Assembly (NCBI RefSeq): GCF_001571105.1
Contig: NZ_BCTD01000010.1
Direction: 5' to 3' (one strand)
Origin: Azotobacter vinelandii
GTDB lineage: Bacteria; Pseudomonadota; Gammaproteobacteria; Pseudomonadales; Pseudomonadaceae
Length of the DNA stretch: 64,000 nt
Below, piece after piece: positions 24,463 to 33,584 of this stretch (position 1 is the stretch's first letter; the number at the start of each line of letters is the position of its first letter). The notes beneath the pieces are model-generated. The model was given only the letters and a program-made list of their open reading frames with translations. It was not told the origin of the DNA and made no database searches. A program made the translations under genes and the position numbers.

Positions 24463-25623
24463 TTACCTGGCGCGCTCTTCCAGCACCGCCACGGCCGGCA
24501 GCACCTTGCCCTCGACGAATTCGAGGAAGGCGCCCCCACCGGTGGAAATGTAGGAGATTTTCTCGCCCACGCCGTACTTGTCGATGGCCGCCAGGGTATC
24601 GCCGCCACCGGCGATGGAGAAGGCCGGGCTCGCCGCGATGGCCTCGGCCAGGACCTTGGTGCCGTTGCCGAACTGGTCGAACTCGAACACGCCGACCGGG
24701 CCGTTCCACAGGATGGTCCGGGAAGATTTCAGCAGTTCGGCGAACTGCGCGGCGGTCTGCGGGCCGATGTCGAGGATCATGTCGTCGTCGGCCACCTCGT
24801 CGATGGCCTTGACGGTGGCTTCGGCGGACTCGGCGAACGCCTTGGCGACCACCACGTCCACCGGCAGCGGCACGCTGACCTTGGCGGCGATGGCCTTGGC
24901 GGTGTCGACCAGATCGGCCTCGTAGAGCGACTTGCCGACCTTGTATCCGGCCGCGGCGAGGAAGGTGTTGGCGATGCCGCCGCCGACGATCAACTGGTCG
25001 CAGACCTGGCTCAAGGAGTTGAGCACGTCGAGCTTGGTGGACACCTTGGAACCGGCGACGATGGCGGCCATCGGCCGCTGCGGGTTGTCCAGCGCCTTGC
25101 CCAGCGCCTCCAACTCGGCGGCCAGCAGGGGACCGGCGCAGGCGACCTTGGCGAACCTGGCGACGCCGTGGGTCGAACCCTCGGCGCGGTGGGCGGTGCC
25201 GAAGGCGTCCATGACGAACACGTCGCAGAGCGCGGCGTACCGCTGCGCCAGCTCGTCGGCGTTCTTCTTCTCGCCCTTGTTGAAACGCACGTTCTCGAAC
25301 AGCACCACCTGGCCCGGCTCGACCTTCACCCCGTCCAGGTATTCCCCGAGCAGCGGCACCTCGCGACCGAGGGCCCCGGACAGGTAGTCGGCGACCGGCT
25401 TCAGGCTGTTCTCCTCGGAATATTCGCCCTCGGTCGGGCGGCCCAGGTGCGAGCAGACCATCACCGCCGCGCCCTTCTCCAGCGCCAGCTTGATGGTCGG
25501 CAGCGAAGCGAGGATGCGGGCGTCGCTCTTCACCACACCGTCCTTCACCGGCACGTTGAGGTCTTCACGGATGAGTACGCGCTTACCCTTGAGGTCGAGG
25601 TCGGTCATCTTCAACACGGTCAT
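24463..25623 (-). CDS. pgk: Phosphoglycerate kinase
   Basis: A 386-residue glycolytic/gluconeogenic enzyme that transfers phosphate between 1,3-bisphosphoglycerate and ADP. Marker segments are RVLIREDLNVPVKDG (substrate-binding Arg/Asp/Asn), SHLGRPTEG, VMDAFGTAHRAEGSTHG, AAIVAGSKVSTK, WNGPVGVFEF and the C-terminal GGGDTLAAIDKYG nucleotide region. ATG at 25623 (MTVLKMTDL) is chosen for the AAGGA upstream and agreement with Pseudomonas homologues; an upstream in-frame extension is Arg-rich and implausible. It lies 32 bases downstream of epd. Confidence 0.97.
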   Translation of the reverse strand: MTVLKMTDLDLKGKRVLIREDLNVPVKDGVVKSDARILASLPTIKLALEKGAAVMVCSHLGRPTEGEYSEENSLKPVADYLSGALGREVPLLGEYLDGVKVEPGQVVLFENVRFNKGEKKNADELAQRYAALCDVFVMDAFGTAHRAEGSTHGVARFAKVACAGPLLAAELEALGKALDNPQRPMAAIVAGSKVSTKLDVLNSLSQVCDQLIVGGGIANTFLAAAGYKVGKSLYEADLVDTAKAIAAKVSVPLPVDVVVAKAFAESAEATVKAIDEVADDDMILDIGPQTAAQFAELLKSSRTILWNGPVGVFEFDQFGNGTKVLAEAIAASPAFSIAGGGDTLAAIDKYGVGEKISYISTGGGAFLEFVEGKVLPAVAVLEERAR

Positions 25624-25655
25624 GCGGTCGGTCCTTTTCCCGGAGGCAGAAAGTT

Positions 25656-26702
25656 CTATCGTCGTGCAGCGGCGACGCCCAGCCAGTGACCGGCGACGTC
25701 GAGCATGCGGTTGGCGAAACCCCACTCGTTGTCGAACCAGGCCAGCAGGTTGACCAGCCGAGGGCCGGAAACGCGGGTCTGGCTGCCATCGACGATGGCC
25801 GAATGGGGGTCATGATTGAAATCGCAACTGGCGTGGGGCAATTCGGTGTAGTCCAGCAATCCCTTGAGCGGCCCCTGCCCGGCAGCCTGGCGCAGCACGC
25901 GGTTGACCTCCTCGGCCGAGGTATCGCGAGCGGTCTGCAGGGTGATGTCGAGGCAGGAGACGTTGAGCGTCGGCACCCGCACGGCTTTGGCCTGAATGCG
26001 CCCGGAAAGTTCCGGAAGCAGGCGCTCGATGCCACGAGCCAGGCCGGTCGACACCGGGATCACCGACTGGAAGGCCGAGCGCGTGCGGCGCAGATCCTCG
26101 TGGTGATAGGCGTCGATGACCGGCTGGTCGTTCATCGCCGAGTGGATGGTGGTGATGGACACGTACTCCAGGCCGATCGCCTCGTTCAGCGATTTCAGCA
26201 GCGGCACGCTGCAATTGGTGGTGCAGGAGGCGTTGGAAACCAGCCTTTCGTCGCCCGTGAGGCGCTGCTGGTTGATCCCGTAGACGATGGTGGCGTCGAC
26301 GTCGTGCTCGCTGGCCATCGGCTGGGAGAACAGCACCCGCGGCGCCCCGGCGCGCAGGAAGCGCTCGCCGTCGGCACGGCTGTGATAGACGCCGGAACAT
26401 TCCAGCACCAGGTCGATGCCGAGGGAGCGCCAGTCGACAGCTTCCGGGGTCGATGCGCGCAGCACCCGCAGGCTGTCGCCGTTCAGGCACAGCCGGTCGC
26501 CCTCGACCCGCACCTCGCCGGGGAAGCGCCCGTGGGTGGAGTCGAAACGGGTCAGGTATTCGATGCTCGCCTGGTCGGCCAGGTCGTTGAGCGCGACGAT
26601 GCGGAACGCCGAAGACGCGCCCCGTTCATAGTGGGCGCGCAAGACGCAGCGACCGATGCGGCCATAGCCGTTGAGGGCGACGCGGTAGGGAGGATTGGGC
26701 AT
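25656..26702 (-). CDS. epd: D-erythrose-4-phosphate dehydrogenase (GapB/Epd type)
   Basis: A 348-residue GAPDH-family enzyme. It has the NAD site VALNGYGRIGRCVLRA, the active-site SNASCTTNCSVPLLK (catalytic Cys), TIHSAMNDQPVIDAYH (general-base His region) and the closing NLLAWFDNEWGFANRMLDVAGH. The Epd subtype, rather than glycolytic GAPDH, is inferred from the MNDQ sequence, the N-terminal YERGASSAFRIVALND and the tkt-epd-pgk context. Epd makes 4-phosphoerythronate for pyridoxal phosphate synthesis. Co-directional with tkt and pgk. Confidence 0.92.
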   Translation of the reverse strand: MPNPPYRVALNGYGRIGRCVLRAHYERGASSAFRIVALNDLADQASIEYLTRFDSTHGRFPGEVRVEGDRLCLNGDSLRVLRASTPEAVDWRSLGIDLVLECSGVYHSRADGERFLRAGAPRVLFSQPMASEHDVDATIVYGINQQRLTGDERLVSNASCTTNCSVPLLKSLNEAIGLEYVSITTIHSAMNDQPVIDAYHHEDLRRTRSAFQSVIPVSTGLARGIERLLPELSGRIQAKAVRVPTLNVSCLDITLQTARDTSAEEVNRVLRQAAGQGPLKGLLDYTELPHASCDFNHDPHSAIVDGSQTRVSGPRLVNLLAWFDNEWGFANRMLDVAGHWLGVAAARR

Positions 26703-26730
26703 GACAGGTCTCGGAGGTAGACGGTTCGCA

Positions 26731-26811
26731 CCCTCTTCCCCGCCGGGAAGAGGGCCGGGGAAAGGCGGCGCTGGCCAGGCTCCCTCCCCCTCTCCCGCCG
26801 CGGGGAGAGGG
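26731..26811. repeat. Two GC-rich hairpins between tkt and epd
   Basis: CCCTCTTCCC/GGGAAGAGGG (26731-26754, CGCC loop) and CCTCTCCC/GGGAGAGG (26789-26810). The CCCTCTCCC-type hairpin is common in extragenic DNA of Pseudomonas-like genomes. They lie in the mRNA gap directly after tkt and may tune read-through or stability. Confidence 0.55.
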
Positions 26812-26822
26812 AGGCCGGCGCA

Positions 26823-28820
26823 TCAGTCCCCGAGCAGTTCCCCGGCGCTGGCCAGCAGGTTGTCGAGGGTGAAGCCGAAATGCTCGAAGAGCGCGCCGGC
26901 CGGCGCGGACTCGCCGAAGCGGGTCATGCCGACGATGCGTCCAGCCAGCCCGACGTACTTGTACCAGAAGTCGGCGTGGGCGGCCTCGATGGCGATCCGC
27001 GCCCCGACCCCGGACGGCAGCACGGCCTGTTTCCAGGCGGCGTCCTGGCGATCGAACACGCTGGTCGAGGGCATGGAAACCACTCGCACCCGGCGGCCCT
27101 GCCCGCTCAGCGTCTCGTGGGCCTGCACCGCCAGGGCGACCTCCGAACCGGTGGCGATGAGGATCAGCTCCGGGGTGCCGGCACAATCGCGGAGCACGTA
27201 GCCGCCGCGGGCGATATCGGCCAGTTGCCGGGCATCGCGCGCCTGGTGCGGCAGGTTCTGGCGGCTGAACACCAGGGCGCTCGGGCCGTCCTGGCGCTCG
27301 ATGGCGCATTTCCAGGCCACCGCCGACTCCACCGCGTCGCACGGGCGCCAGGTGTCGAGGTTCGGCGTGCTGCGCAGGCTGGCCAGTTGCTCGACCGGCT
27401 GGTGGGTCGGGCCGTCCTCGCCGAGGCCGATGGAGTCGTGGGTGTAGACGAACAGCACGCGCTGCTTCATCAGCGCGGCCATGCGCACGGCGTTGCAGGC
27501 GTACTCCATGAACACCAGGAAGGTGGCGCCGTAGGGAATGAAGCCGCCGTGCAGAGCGATACCGTTCATGATCGCGCTCATGCCGAACTCGCGCACGCCG
27601 TAGTGCAGGTAGTTACCGGAGGCGTCGTCCGCCGCGAGCGCCTTGCAGCCCTTCCACAGGGTCAGGTTGGAACCGGCCAGGTCCGCCGAGCCGCCGAGGA
27701 ACTCCGGCAGCAGCGGGCCGAAGGCGTTCAGCGCGTTCTGGCTGGCCTTGCGGCTGGCGATGGTTTCCCCCTTGGCGGCGATTTCGGCGATGTATTCGCC
27801 GGCCTTCGCGGCGAAATCGGCGGGCAGTTCGCCACGGCTGCGGCGCAGGAACTCCGCGGCCAGTTCCGGGAACTCGGCCTGGTAGGCGGCGAAGCGCCGG
27901 TTCCATTCGGTCTCGCGGGCGGCGCCGGCGGCCCTGGCGTCCCAGCCGGCGTAGATCTCGGCGGGAATCTCGAATGGCGCGTGCTTCCAGCCCAGCACGT
28001 CACGGGTCAGGGCGATTTCCTCGGCCCCCAGCGCGGCGCCGTGGCAGGCTTCCTTGCCCTGCTTGTTCGGCGAACCGAAACCGATCACCGTCTTGCAGCA
28101 GATCAGGACCGGGCGCTCGCTCTTGCGCGCGGTCTCGATCGCGGTCCGGATCTCGTCGGCGTCGTGGCCGTCGACGTTGCGGATCACCAGCCAGCCGTAG
28201 GCCTCGAAGCGCGCCGGGGTGTCGTCGGTGAACCAGCCCTCGACCTCGCCGTCGATGGAGATGCCGTTGTCGTCGTAGAAGGCGACCAGCTTGTTCAGCC
28301 CCAGGGTGCCGGCCAGCGAGCAGACTTCGTGGGAGATGCCTTCCATCAGGCAGCCGTCGCCGAGGAACACGTAGGTGTAATGATCGACGATGCGCTGCCC
28401 GGGCCGGTTGAACTGCGCGGCCAGCACCTTCTCCGCCACGGCCATGCCGACGGCGTTGGCCAGGCCCTGGCCGAGCGGGCCGGTGGTGGTCTCGACGCCG
28501 GGGGTATAGCCGTATTCGGGATGGCCGGGGGTGCGGCTGCCGAACTGGCGGAAGTTCTTCAGGTCGTCGATCGAGAGGTCGTAGCCGGTCAGATGCAGCA
28601 GCGAATAGACCAGCATCGAGCCATGGCCGTTGGAGAGCACGAAGCGGTCGCGGTCGGCCCATTGCGGATTGGCCGGGTTGTGCCTGAGATAGTCGTGCCA
28701 CAGCACTTCGGCGATATCCGCCATGCCCATGGGGGCGCCAGGATGGCCACTGTTGGCTTTCTGCACGGCATCCATACTCAGGGCACGAATGGCATTGGCT
28801 CGCTCACGACGGCTGGGCAT
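26823..28820 (-). CDS. tkt: Transketolase
   Basis: A 665-residue thiamine-diphosphate enzyme of the pentose phosphate pathway. N-terminal ANAIRALSMDAVQKANSGHPGAPMGMADIAEVLW includes the signature His. The thiamine-diphosphate motif begins GDGCLMEGISHE and continues to the DDNGIS segment; the PYR domain has LFVYTHDSIGLGEDGPTHQPVE. Length equals Pseudomonas homologues. ATG at 28820, with AGGAG about nine bases upstream; longer in-frame starts give a non-homologous Arg-rich extension. Divergent from the ArsR-metK unit; heads the tkt-epd-pgk-fba series. Confidence 0.97.
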   Translation of the reverse strand: MPSRRERANAIRALSMDAVQKANSGHPGAPMGMADIAEVLWHDYLRHNPANPQWADRDRFVLSNGHGSMLVYSLLHLTGYDLSIDDLKNFRQFGSRTPGHPEYGYTPGVETTTGPLGQGLANAVGMAVAEKVLAAQFNRPGQRIVDHYTYVFLGDGCLMEGISHEVCSLAGTLGLNKLVAFYDDNGISIDGEVEGWFTDDTPARFEAYGWLVIRNVDGHDADEIRTAIETARKSERPVLICCKTVIGFGSPNKQGKEACHGAALGAEEIALTRDVLGWKHAPFEIPAEIYAGWDARAAGAARETEWNRRFAAYQAEFPELAAEFLRRSRGELPADFAAKAGEYIAEIAAKGETIASRKASQNALNAFGPLLPEFLGGSADLAGSNLTLWKGCKALAADDASGNYLHYGVREFGMSAIMNGIALHGGFIPYGATFLVFMEYACNAVRMAALMKQRVLFVYTHDSIGLGEDGPTHQPVEQLASLRSTPNLDTWRPCDAVESAVAWKCAIERQDGPSALVFSRQNLPHQARDARQLADIARGGYVLRDCAGTPELILIATGSEVALAVQAHETLSGQGRRVRVVSMPSTSVFDRQDAAWKQAVLPSGVGARIAIEAAHADFWYKYVGLAGRIVGMTRFGESAPAGALFEHFGFTLDNLLASAGELLGD

Positions 28821-29012
28821 CGCTGGATCTCCTGGGAGTCTTGAATCGAAAAAGTCGGTCATTTTCGCCCAGCCGCGAGGGCAGCGGCAATCGCGGATGG
28901 TCGAAGTGGCGACAACCCGCCAGATTAGCAGCCGGCAGCGCGGCAGCCCCCTCGCCCGCCGGCATTTCCGACCGGGTGCGGCGAACCGCGCCGCCCTGCG
29001 GGACAAGTGCAA

Positions 29013-29030
29013 TATCAAAACTTTTTGATA
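29013..29030. promoter_or_regulatory. Perfect palindrome, putative operator of the ArsR-methyltransferase regulator
   Basis: TATCAAAA (29013-29020), CT, TTTTGATA (29023-29030), 44 bases before the regulator start codon. The GC-poor perfect dyad is typical of ArsR-family sites and resembles, as I recall, the TATCAA-type motif described for SahR regulators of methionine/SAM metabolism. Confidence 0.6.
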
Positions 29031-29073
29031 CAGCCTTGCTGCGCAAAAATCGACCGACTAGACTGCCGGCCCC

Positions 29074-30084
29074 ATGAACATGCGTGTCCCCACCCTGCGC
29101 CGCGACGACGACTGCGACGAGCTGGCCGCCCTCTGCAAGGCCGGCGGCGATCCGCTGCGCCTCAAGGTGCTGCGCGTGCTGGCCAGCGACTCCTTCGGCG
29201 TGCTGGAGCTGGCGCAGATCTTCGCCATCGGCCAGTCGGGCATCAGCCATCACCTCAAGGTGCTGGCCCAGGCCGGGCTGGTGGCGACGCGCCGCGAAGG
29301 CAACGCGATCTTCTACCGCCGCGCCCTGCCGGCCGCCGCCGGCTTCGCCGGCACGCTGCGCGCGGCGCTGCTGGCGGAGGTCGACGCGCTGGAGCTGGAG
29401 GCCGCCATCCGCGCGCGGGTCGCCGAGGTGCACGCCCAGCGCGCCGCGGTCAGCCGCGACTTCTTCAGCCGCATGGCGGACAAGTTCCAGGCGCAGCAGG
29501 ACCTGATCGCCGGCCTGCCGCAGTACCGCGACAGCCTGCTGGCCCTGCTCGATGCGCAGGCCTTCGCCGACTCGGCCTGCGCGCTGGAGGTCGGCCCCGG
29601 CGACGGCGCCCTGCTGCCCGAGCTGGCGCGGCGTTTCGCGAGGGTGACGGCCCTGGACAACAGCCCGGCGATGCTCGAACTGGCCCGCCAGCGCTGCGCC
29701 CGGGAATGCCTGGAGAACGTCGAGCTGAAGCTCGCCGACGCGCTGCAGGAGAGCCCGGACAGCGCCGACTGCGTGGTGCTGAACATGGTGCTGCACCACT
29801 TCGCCGCGCCGGCCGAAGCGCTGCAGCGGCTGGCCGGGCGGGTCAGGCGCGGGGGCAGCCTGCTGCTGACCGAGCTGTGCCGCCACGATCAGGACTGGGC
29901 CCGCGAGGCCTGTGGCGACCTCTGGCTCGGCTTCGACCAGGACGAACTGGCGCGCTGGGCCGCGCAGGCCGGCCTGGAGCCCGGCGACAGCCTGTACATA
30001 GGCCTGCGCAACGGCTTCCAGATCCAGATACGGCACTTCGCCAGGACAACGGCGGGCGCCGGCGAACGACAGCGAACCCCTTGA
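29074..30084 (+). CDS. ArsR-type regulator fused to a SAM-dependent methyltransferase domain (SahR-like)
   Basis: A 336-residue fusion. Residues about 15-95 form an ArsR winged helix (KAGGDPLRLKVLRVLASDSFGVLELAQIF, then GQSGISHHLKVLAQAGLVATRREGN) without the metal-binding CVC motif of arsenic sensors. Residues about 165-320 form a class I methyltransferase fold: ALEVGPGDGALLPELA (SAM loop), VTALDNSPAMLELA and VVLNMVLHHF. The gene lies 59 bases upstream of metK on the same strand. Regulators of this architecture (SahR) are known to sense S-adenosylhomocysteine and repress SAM-cycle genes; that role fits here but is inferred. A perfect palindrome lies in its promoter. Confidence 0.85.
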   Translation: MNMRVPTLRRDDDCDELAALCKAGGDPLRLKVLRVLASDSFGVLELAQIFAIGQSGISHHLKVLAQAGLVATRREGNAIFYRRALPAAAGFAGTLRAALLAEVDALELEAAIRARVAEVHAQRAAVSRDFFSRMADKFQAQQDLIAGLPQYRDSLLALLDAQAFADSACALEVGPGDGALLPELARRFARVTALDNSPAMLELARQRCARECLENVELKLADALQESPDSADCVVLNMVLHHFAAPAEALQRLAGRVRRGGSLLLTELCRHDQDWAREACGDLWLGFDQDELARWAAQAGLEPGDSLYIGLRNGFQIQIRHFARTTAGAGERQRTP

Positions 30085-30143
30085 ACATTGGACGGCACGG
30101 CCGCGAGGCCGACTCAGCCACCGGCAACAACAGGAACCGATAG

Positions 30144-31334
30144 ATGAGCGAATACTCCCTTTTCACCTCCGAGTCCGTGTCCGAAGGGCATCCGGACAAG
30201 ATCGCCGACCAGATTTCCGATGCGGTGCTGGACGCCATCATCGCCGAAGACAAGCACGCCCGGGTGGCCTGCGAGACCCTGGTGAAGACCGGTGTCGCCA
30301 TCGTCGCCGGCGAGATCACCACCAGCGCCTGGATCGACCTGGAGGAACTGGTGCGCAAGGTCATCGTCGACATCGGCTACGACAGCTCCGACGTCGGCTA
30401 CGATGGCCACACCTGCGGCATCATCAACATCATCGGCAAGCAGTCGGTGGACATCAACCAGGGCGTCGACCGCACCAAGCCGGAAGATCAGGGCGCCGGC
30501 GACCAGGGCCTGATGTTCGGCTACGCCAGCGACGAGACCGAGGTGCTGATGCCGGCGCCGATCTGCTTCTCCCACCGCCTGGTCGAGCGCCAGGCCGAGG
30601 CGCGCAAGTCCGGCCTGCTGCCCTGGCTGCGCCCGGACGCCAAGAGCCAGGTCACTTGCCGCTACGAGAACGGCAAGGTGGTCGGCATCGACGCGGTGGT
30701 GCTGTCCACCCAGCACAACCCGGAGATCACCCAGGCCGACCTGCACGAGGCGGTGATGGAGCTGATCATCAAGCACACCCTGCCGGCCGAGCTGCTGCAC
30801 AAGGACACCCAGTTCCACATCAACCCGACCGGCAAGTTCGTCATCGGCGGCCCGGTGGGCGACTGCGGCCTGACCGGGCGCAAGATCATCGTCGACTCCT
30901 ACGGCGGCATGGCCCGTCACGGCGGCGGCGCCTTCTCCGGCAAGGACCCGTCCAAGGTGGACCGCTCCGCGGCCTACGCCGGCCGCTACGTGGCCAAGAA
31001 CATCGTCGCCGCCGGCCTGGCCGAGCGCTGCGAGATCCAGGTCTCCTACGCCATCGGCGTGGCCCAGCCGACCTCCATCTCCATCAACACCTTCGGTACC
31101 GGCAAGATCGGCGACGACAGGATCGTCCAGTTGGTCCGCGAGCATTTCGACCTGCGCCCCTACGCGATCACCCGCATGCTCGACCTGCTGCACCCGATGT
31201 ACCGGCCGACCGCCGCCTACGGCCACTTCGGCCGCACGCCAGTGGAAATGACCGTCGGCAACGACAGCTTTACCGCCTTCACCTGGGAGCGCACCGACAA
31301 GGCCGAAGCGCTGCGTTCGGACGCCGGTCTGTGA
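30144..31334 (+). CDS. metK: S-adenosylmethionine synthetase
   Basis: A 396-residue cytosolic enzyme making S-adenosylmethionine from methionine and ATP. It has FTSESVSEGHPDKIADQIS (ATP-site His), GAGDQGLMFGYA (signature 1), KFVIGGPVGDCGLTGRKII and GGGAFSGKDPSKVDRSAAY (signature 2). Full length. Co-directional with the SahR-like gene; the 59-base gap has CAGGAA before the ATG and no SAM or SAH riboswitch that I could recognise. A strong terminator follows at 31339. Confidence 0.97.
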   Translation: MSEYSLFTSESVSEGHPDKIADQISDAVLDAIIAEDKHARVACETLVKTGVAIVAGEITTSAWIDLEELVRKVIVDIGYDSSDVGYDGHTCGIINIIGKQSVDINQGVDRTKPEDQGAGDQGLMFGYASDETEVLMPAPICFSHRLVERQAEARKSGLLPWLRPDAKSQVTCRYENGKVVGIDAVVLSTQHNPEITQADLHEAVMELIIKHTLPAELLHKDTQFHINPTGKFVIGGPVGDCGLTGRKIIVDSYGGMARHGGGAFSGKDPSKVDRSAAYAGRYVAKNIVAAGLAERCEIQVSYAIGVAQPTSISINTFGTGKIGDDRIVQLVREHFDLRPYAITRMLDLLHPMYRPTAAYGHFGRTPVEMTVGNDSFTAFTWERTDKAEALRSDAGL

Positions 31335-31643
31335 CCGCGACGACCGCCGCCGCCAACGGCGGCGGTCGTCTCCTTCCCTCTGCAGTCCGGAGCTACAATC
31401 GGCTAAGATCGCCCGTCGATGCCTTCACTCCCAGGCCGCTACAATGCCAAGCGAAGAGCGACCTGCGGTAACCGTGACTCGATCGTTGCCGATCCCGTCT
31501 ACATGGACATCTCAAATTCTTCGCTTCGGCGTAGTCGATCCTCGGGGCCGGGCCAGCGGCCGGCCCCGGATCGGCCACTCCGCCAGCGACCGGCCCCCGA
31601 TTCCGGAGCCTGCAATTCTCTTGCGTGAGGAGTTTTCCGAGCT
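31335..31643. other. Gap between metK and fabY
   Basis: Contains the metK terminator, then DNA with two TACAAT boxes (31394-31399 and 31440-31445), each within GCTACAAT. These could be -10 elements for fabY, but neither has a good -35. A short ATG frame at 31444 has no family resemblance. GAGGAG at about 31627 is the fabY ribosome-binding site. Confidence 0.4.
31339..31380 (+). terminator. metK terminator
   Basis: A perfect 14-bp stem, GACGACCGCCGCCG (31339-31352) with CGGCGGCGGTCGTC (31357-31370), a CCAA loop and a pyrimidine-rich tail. It starts four bases after the metK stop codon. Confidence 0.75.
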
Positions 31644-33542
31644 ATGTCTCGCTTACCTGTCATCGTTGGTTTTGGTGGTTACAACTCAGCCGGTCGCAGC
31701 TCCTTCCACCACGGTTTCCGCCGCACCGTCATCGAGTCCCTCACCCCCCAGGCCCGCCAGGAAACCCTCGCCGGACTGGCCGTGATGATGAAGCTGGTGA
31801 GCGTGGTCGATGGCCAGTACCGCGACAGCGATGGCTCCACCCTCACCCCGGCCGAGATCGAACGCCGCCACGGCGAACGGATTCTCGCCGCGACCCTGAT
31901 CCGGCGCATCGAGCGGCAATATTTCGACGTCGACGCCACCCACTGGCACAAGAGCCTGACCCTGTCCGGCGAAGACCAGCCGCTGCACTTCACCACCAGC
32001 GCCAAGCAACTGCCCGAGCCGCTGCCGGCCAACTGGAGCGTCGAGCCCCTGGAAGAGCACCAGGTGCGGGTGACCATCCACGGCAGTTGCGAATTCAAGG
32101 TCGACAGCTACCGCGAGATGCCGGTGAAGTCCGCCGGCCAGTTGCCCACCGGCTTCGAGCCGGGGGAACTCTACAATTCGCGCTTCCACCCGCGCGGCCT
32201 GCAACTGTCGGTGGTGGCCGCCACCGATGCGCTGCGCTCCACCGGCATCGACTGGCAGACCATCCTCGACCACGTGCAGCCCGACGAGGTGGCGGTGTTC
32301 TCCGGCAGCATCATGAGCCAGCTCGACGAGAACGGCTACGGCGGCCTGCTGCAGTCGCGCCTGAAGGGCCACCGCGTGTCCTCCAAGCAACTGCCGCTGG
32401 GCTTCAACAGCATGCCCACCGATTTCATCAACGCCTACGTGCTGGGCAGCGTCGGCAGCACCGGCAGCATCACCGGCGCCTGCGCCACCTTCCTCTACAA
32501 CCTGCAGAAGGGCATCGACGTCATCACCTCCGGCCAGGCGCGGGTGGTGGTGGTCGGCAACGCCGAGGCGCCGATCACCCCGGAAATCGTCGAGGGCTAT
32601 GCGGCCATGGGCGCCCTGGCCACCGAGGAAGGCCTGCGCCACATCGAAGGCCGCGACCAGGTGGATTTCCGCCGTGCCAGCCGTCCCTTCGGCGCAAACT
32701 GCGGCTTCACCCTGGCCGAGGCGGCGCAGTACGTGGTGCTGATGGACGATTCCCTGGCCCTGGAGCTGGGCGCCGATATCCACGGCGCGGTGCCGGACGT
32801 GTTCGTCAACGCCGACGGCTTCAAGAAGTCCATCTCCGCCCCCGGGCCGGGCAACTACCTGACCGTGGCCAAGGCGGTGGCCAGCGCGATGCAACTGGTC
32901 GGCGAGGACGGCGTGCGCCAGCGCAGCTTCATCCATGCCCACGGTTCGAGCACGCCGGCCAACCGCGTCACCGAGTCGGAACTGCTCGACCGCGTCGCAG
33001 GAGCTTTCGGCATCGCCGACTGGCCGGTCGCCGCGGTCAAGGCCTATGTCGGCCACTCCCTGGCCACCGCCAGCGGCGACCAGTTGATCTCCGCGCTCGG
33101 CACCTTCAAGTACGGCCTGCTGCCCGGCATCAAGACCGTCGATCGCTTCGCCGACGACGTCCACGACCAGCACCTGCGTCTTTCCATGCAGGACGTGCGC
33201 CGCGACGACCTGGATGTCTGCTTCATCAACTCCAAGGGCTTCGGCGGCAACAACGCCACCGGCGTGCTGCTGTCGCCACGGGTCACCGAGAAGATGCTGC
33301 GCAAGCGCCACGGCGAAGCCGCCTTCGCCGATTACCGTTCGCGCCGCGAAGCCACCCGCGAGGCAGCCCGCCGCTACGACGAGCAGGTCCTGCAGGGGCG
33401 TTTCGATATCCTCTACAACTTCGGCCAGGACATGATCGACGAGCATGCCATCGAAGTGAACGAGGAAGGCGTCAAGGTACCCGGCTTCAAGCAGGCGATC
33501 CGCTTCCGCAAGGACGAGCGCTTCGGCGACATGCTCGACTGA
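31644..33542 (+). CDS. fabY: Beta-ketoacyl-ACP synthase FabY
   Basis: A 632-residue condensing enzyme, matching the unusually long FabY of Pseudomonas that starts fatty-acid synthesis by condensing acetyl-CoA with malonyl-ACP. The thiolase-fold active site is visible: TGACATFLYN (nucleophilic Cys), FIHAHGSSTPANR (first His) and VKAYVGHSLATASGDQ (second His). The N-terminal 190 residues (from MSRLPVIVGFGGYNSAG) are the FabY-specific region. GAGGAG precedes the ATG. Convergent with cysQ across a shared terminator. Gene order with cysQ-nudE-yrfG agrees with the P. aeruginosa locus as I recall it. Confidence 0.93.
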   Translation: MSRLPVIVGFGGYNSAGRSSFHHGFRRTVIESLTPQARQETLAGLAVMMKLVSVVDGQYRDSDGSTLTPAEIERRHGERILAATLIRRIERQYFDVDATHWHKSLTLSGEDQPLHFTTSAKQLPEPLPANWSVEPLEEHQVRVTIHGSCEFKVDSYREMPVKSAGQLPTGFEPGELYNSRFHPRGLQLSVVAATDALRSTGIDWQTILDHVQPDEVAVFSGSIMSQLDENGYGGLLQSRLKGHRVSSKQLPLGFNSMPTDFINAYVLGSVGSTGSITGACATFLYNLQKGIDVITSGQARVVVVGNAEAPITPEIVEGYAAMGALATEEGLRHIEGRDQVDFRRASRPFGANCGFTLAEAAQYVVLMDDSLALELGADIHGAVPDVFVNADGFKKSISAPGPGNYLTVAKAVASAMQLVGEDGVRQRSFIHAHGSSTPANRVTESELLDRVAGAFGIADWPVAAVKAYVGHSLATASGDQLISALGTFKYGLLPGIKTVDRFADDVHDQHLRLSMQDVRRDDLDVCFINSKGFGGNNATGVLLSPRVTEKMLRKRHGEAAFADYRSRREATREAARRYDEQVLQGRFDILYNFGQDMIDEHAIEVNEEGVKVPGFKQAIRFRKDERFGDMLD

Positions 33543-33555
33543 GGCGAGTCCCGTG

Positions 33556-33584
33556 CCGCGGGGGGCGTCCCCCGCGGGCTTTTC
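33556..33584. terminator. fabY terminator
   Basis: CCGCGGGGG (33556-33564) pairs with CCCCCGCGG (33569-33577), followed by GCTTTTCT. It lies 14 bases after the fabY stop and directly before the convergent cysQ stop. Confidence 0.75.

Noticed and set aside
30085..30143. SAM or SAH riboswitch before metK
   Set aside because: The gap is only 59 bases and shows no conserved riboswitch core; control by the SahR-like protein is the simpler reading.
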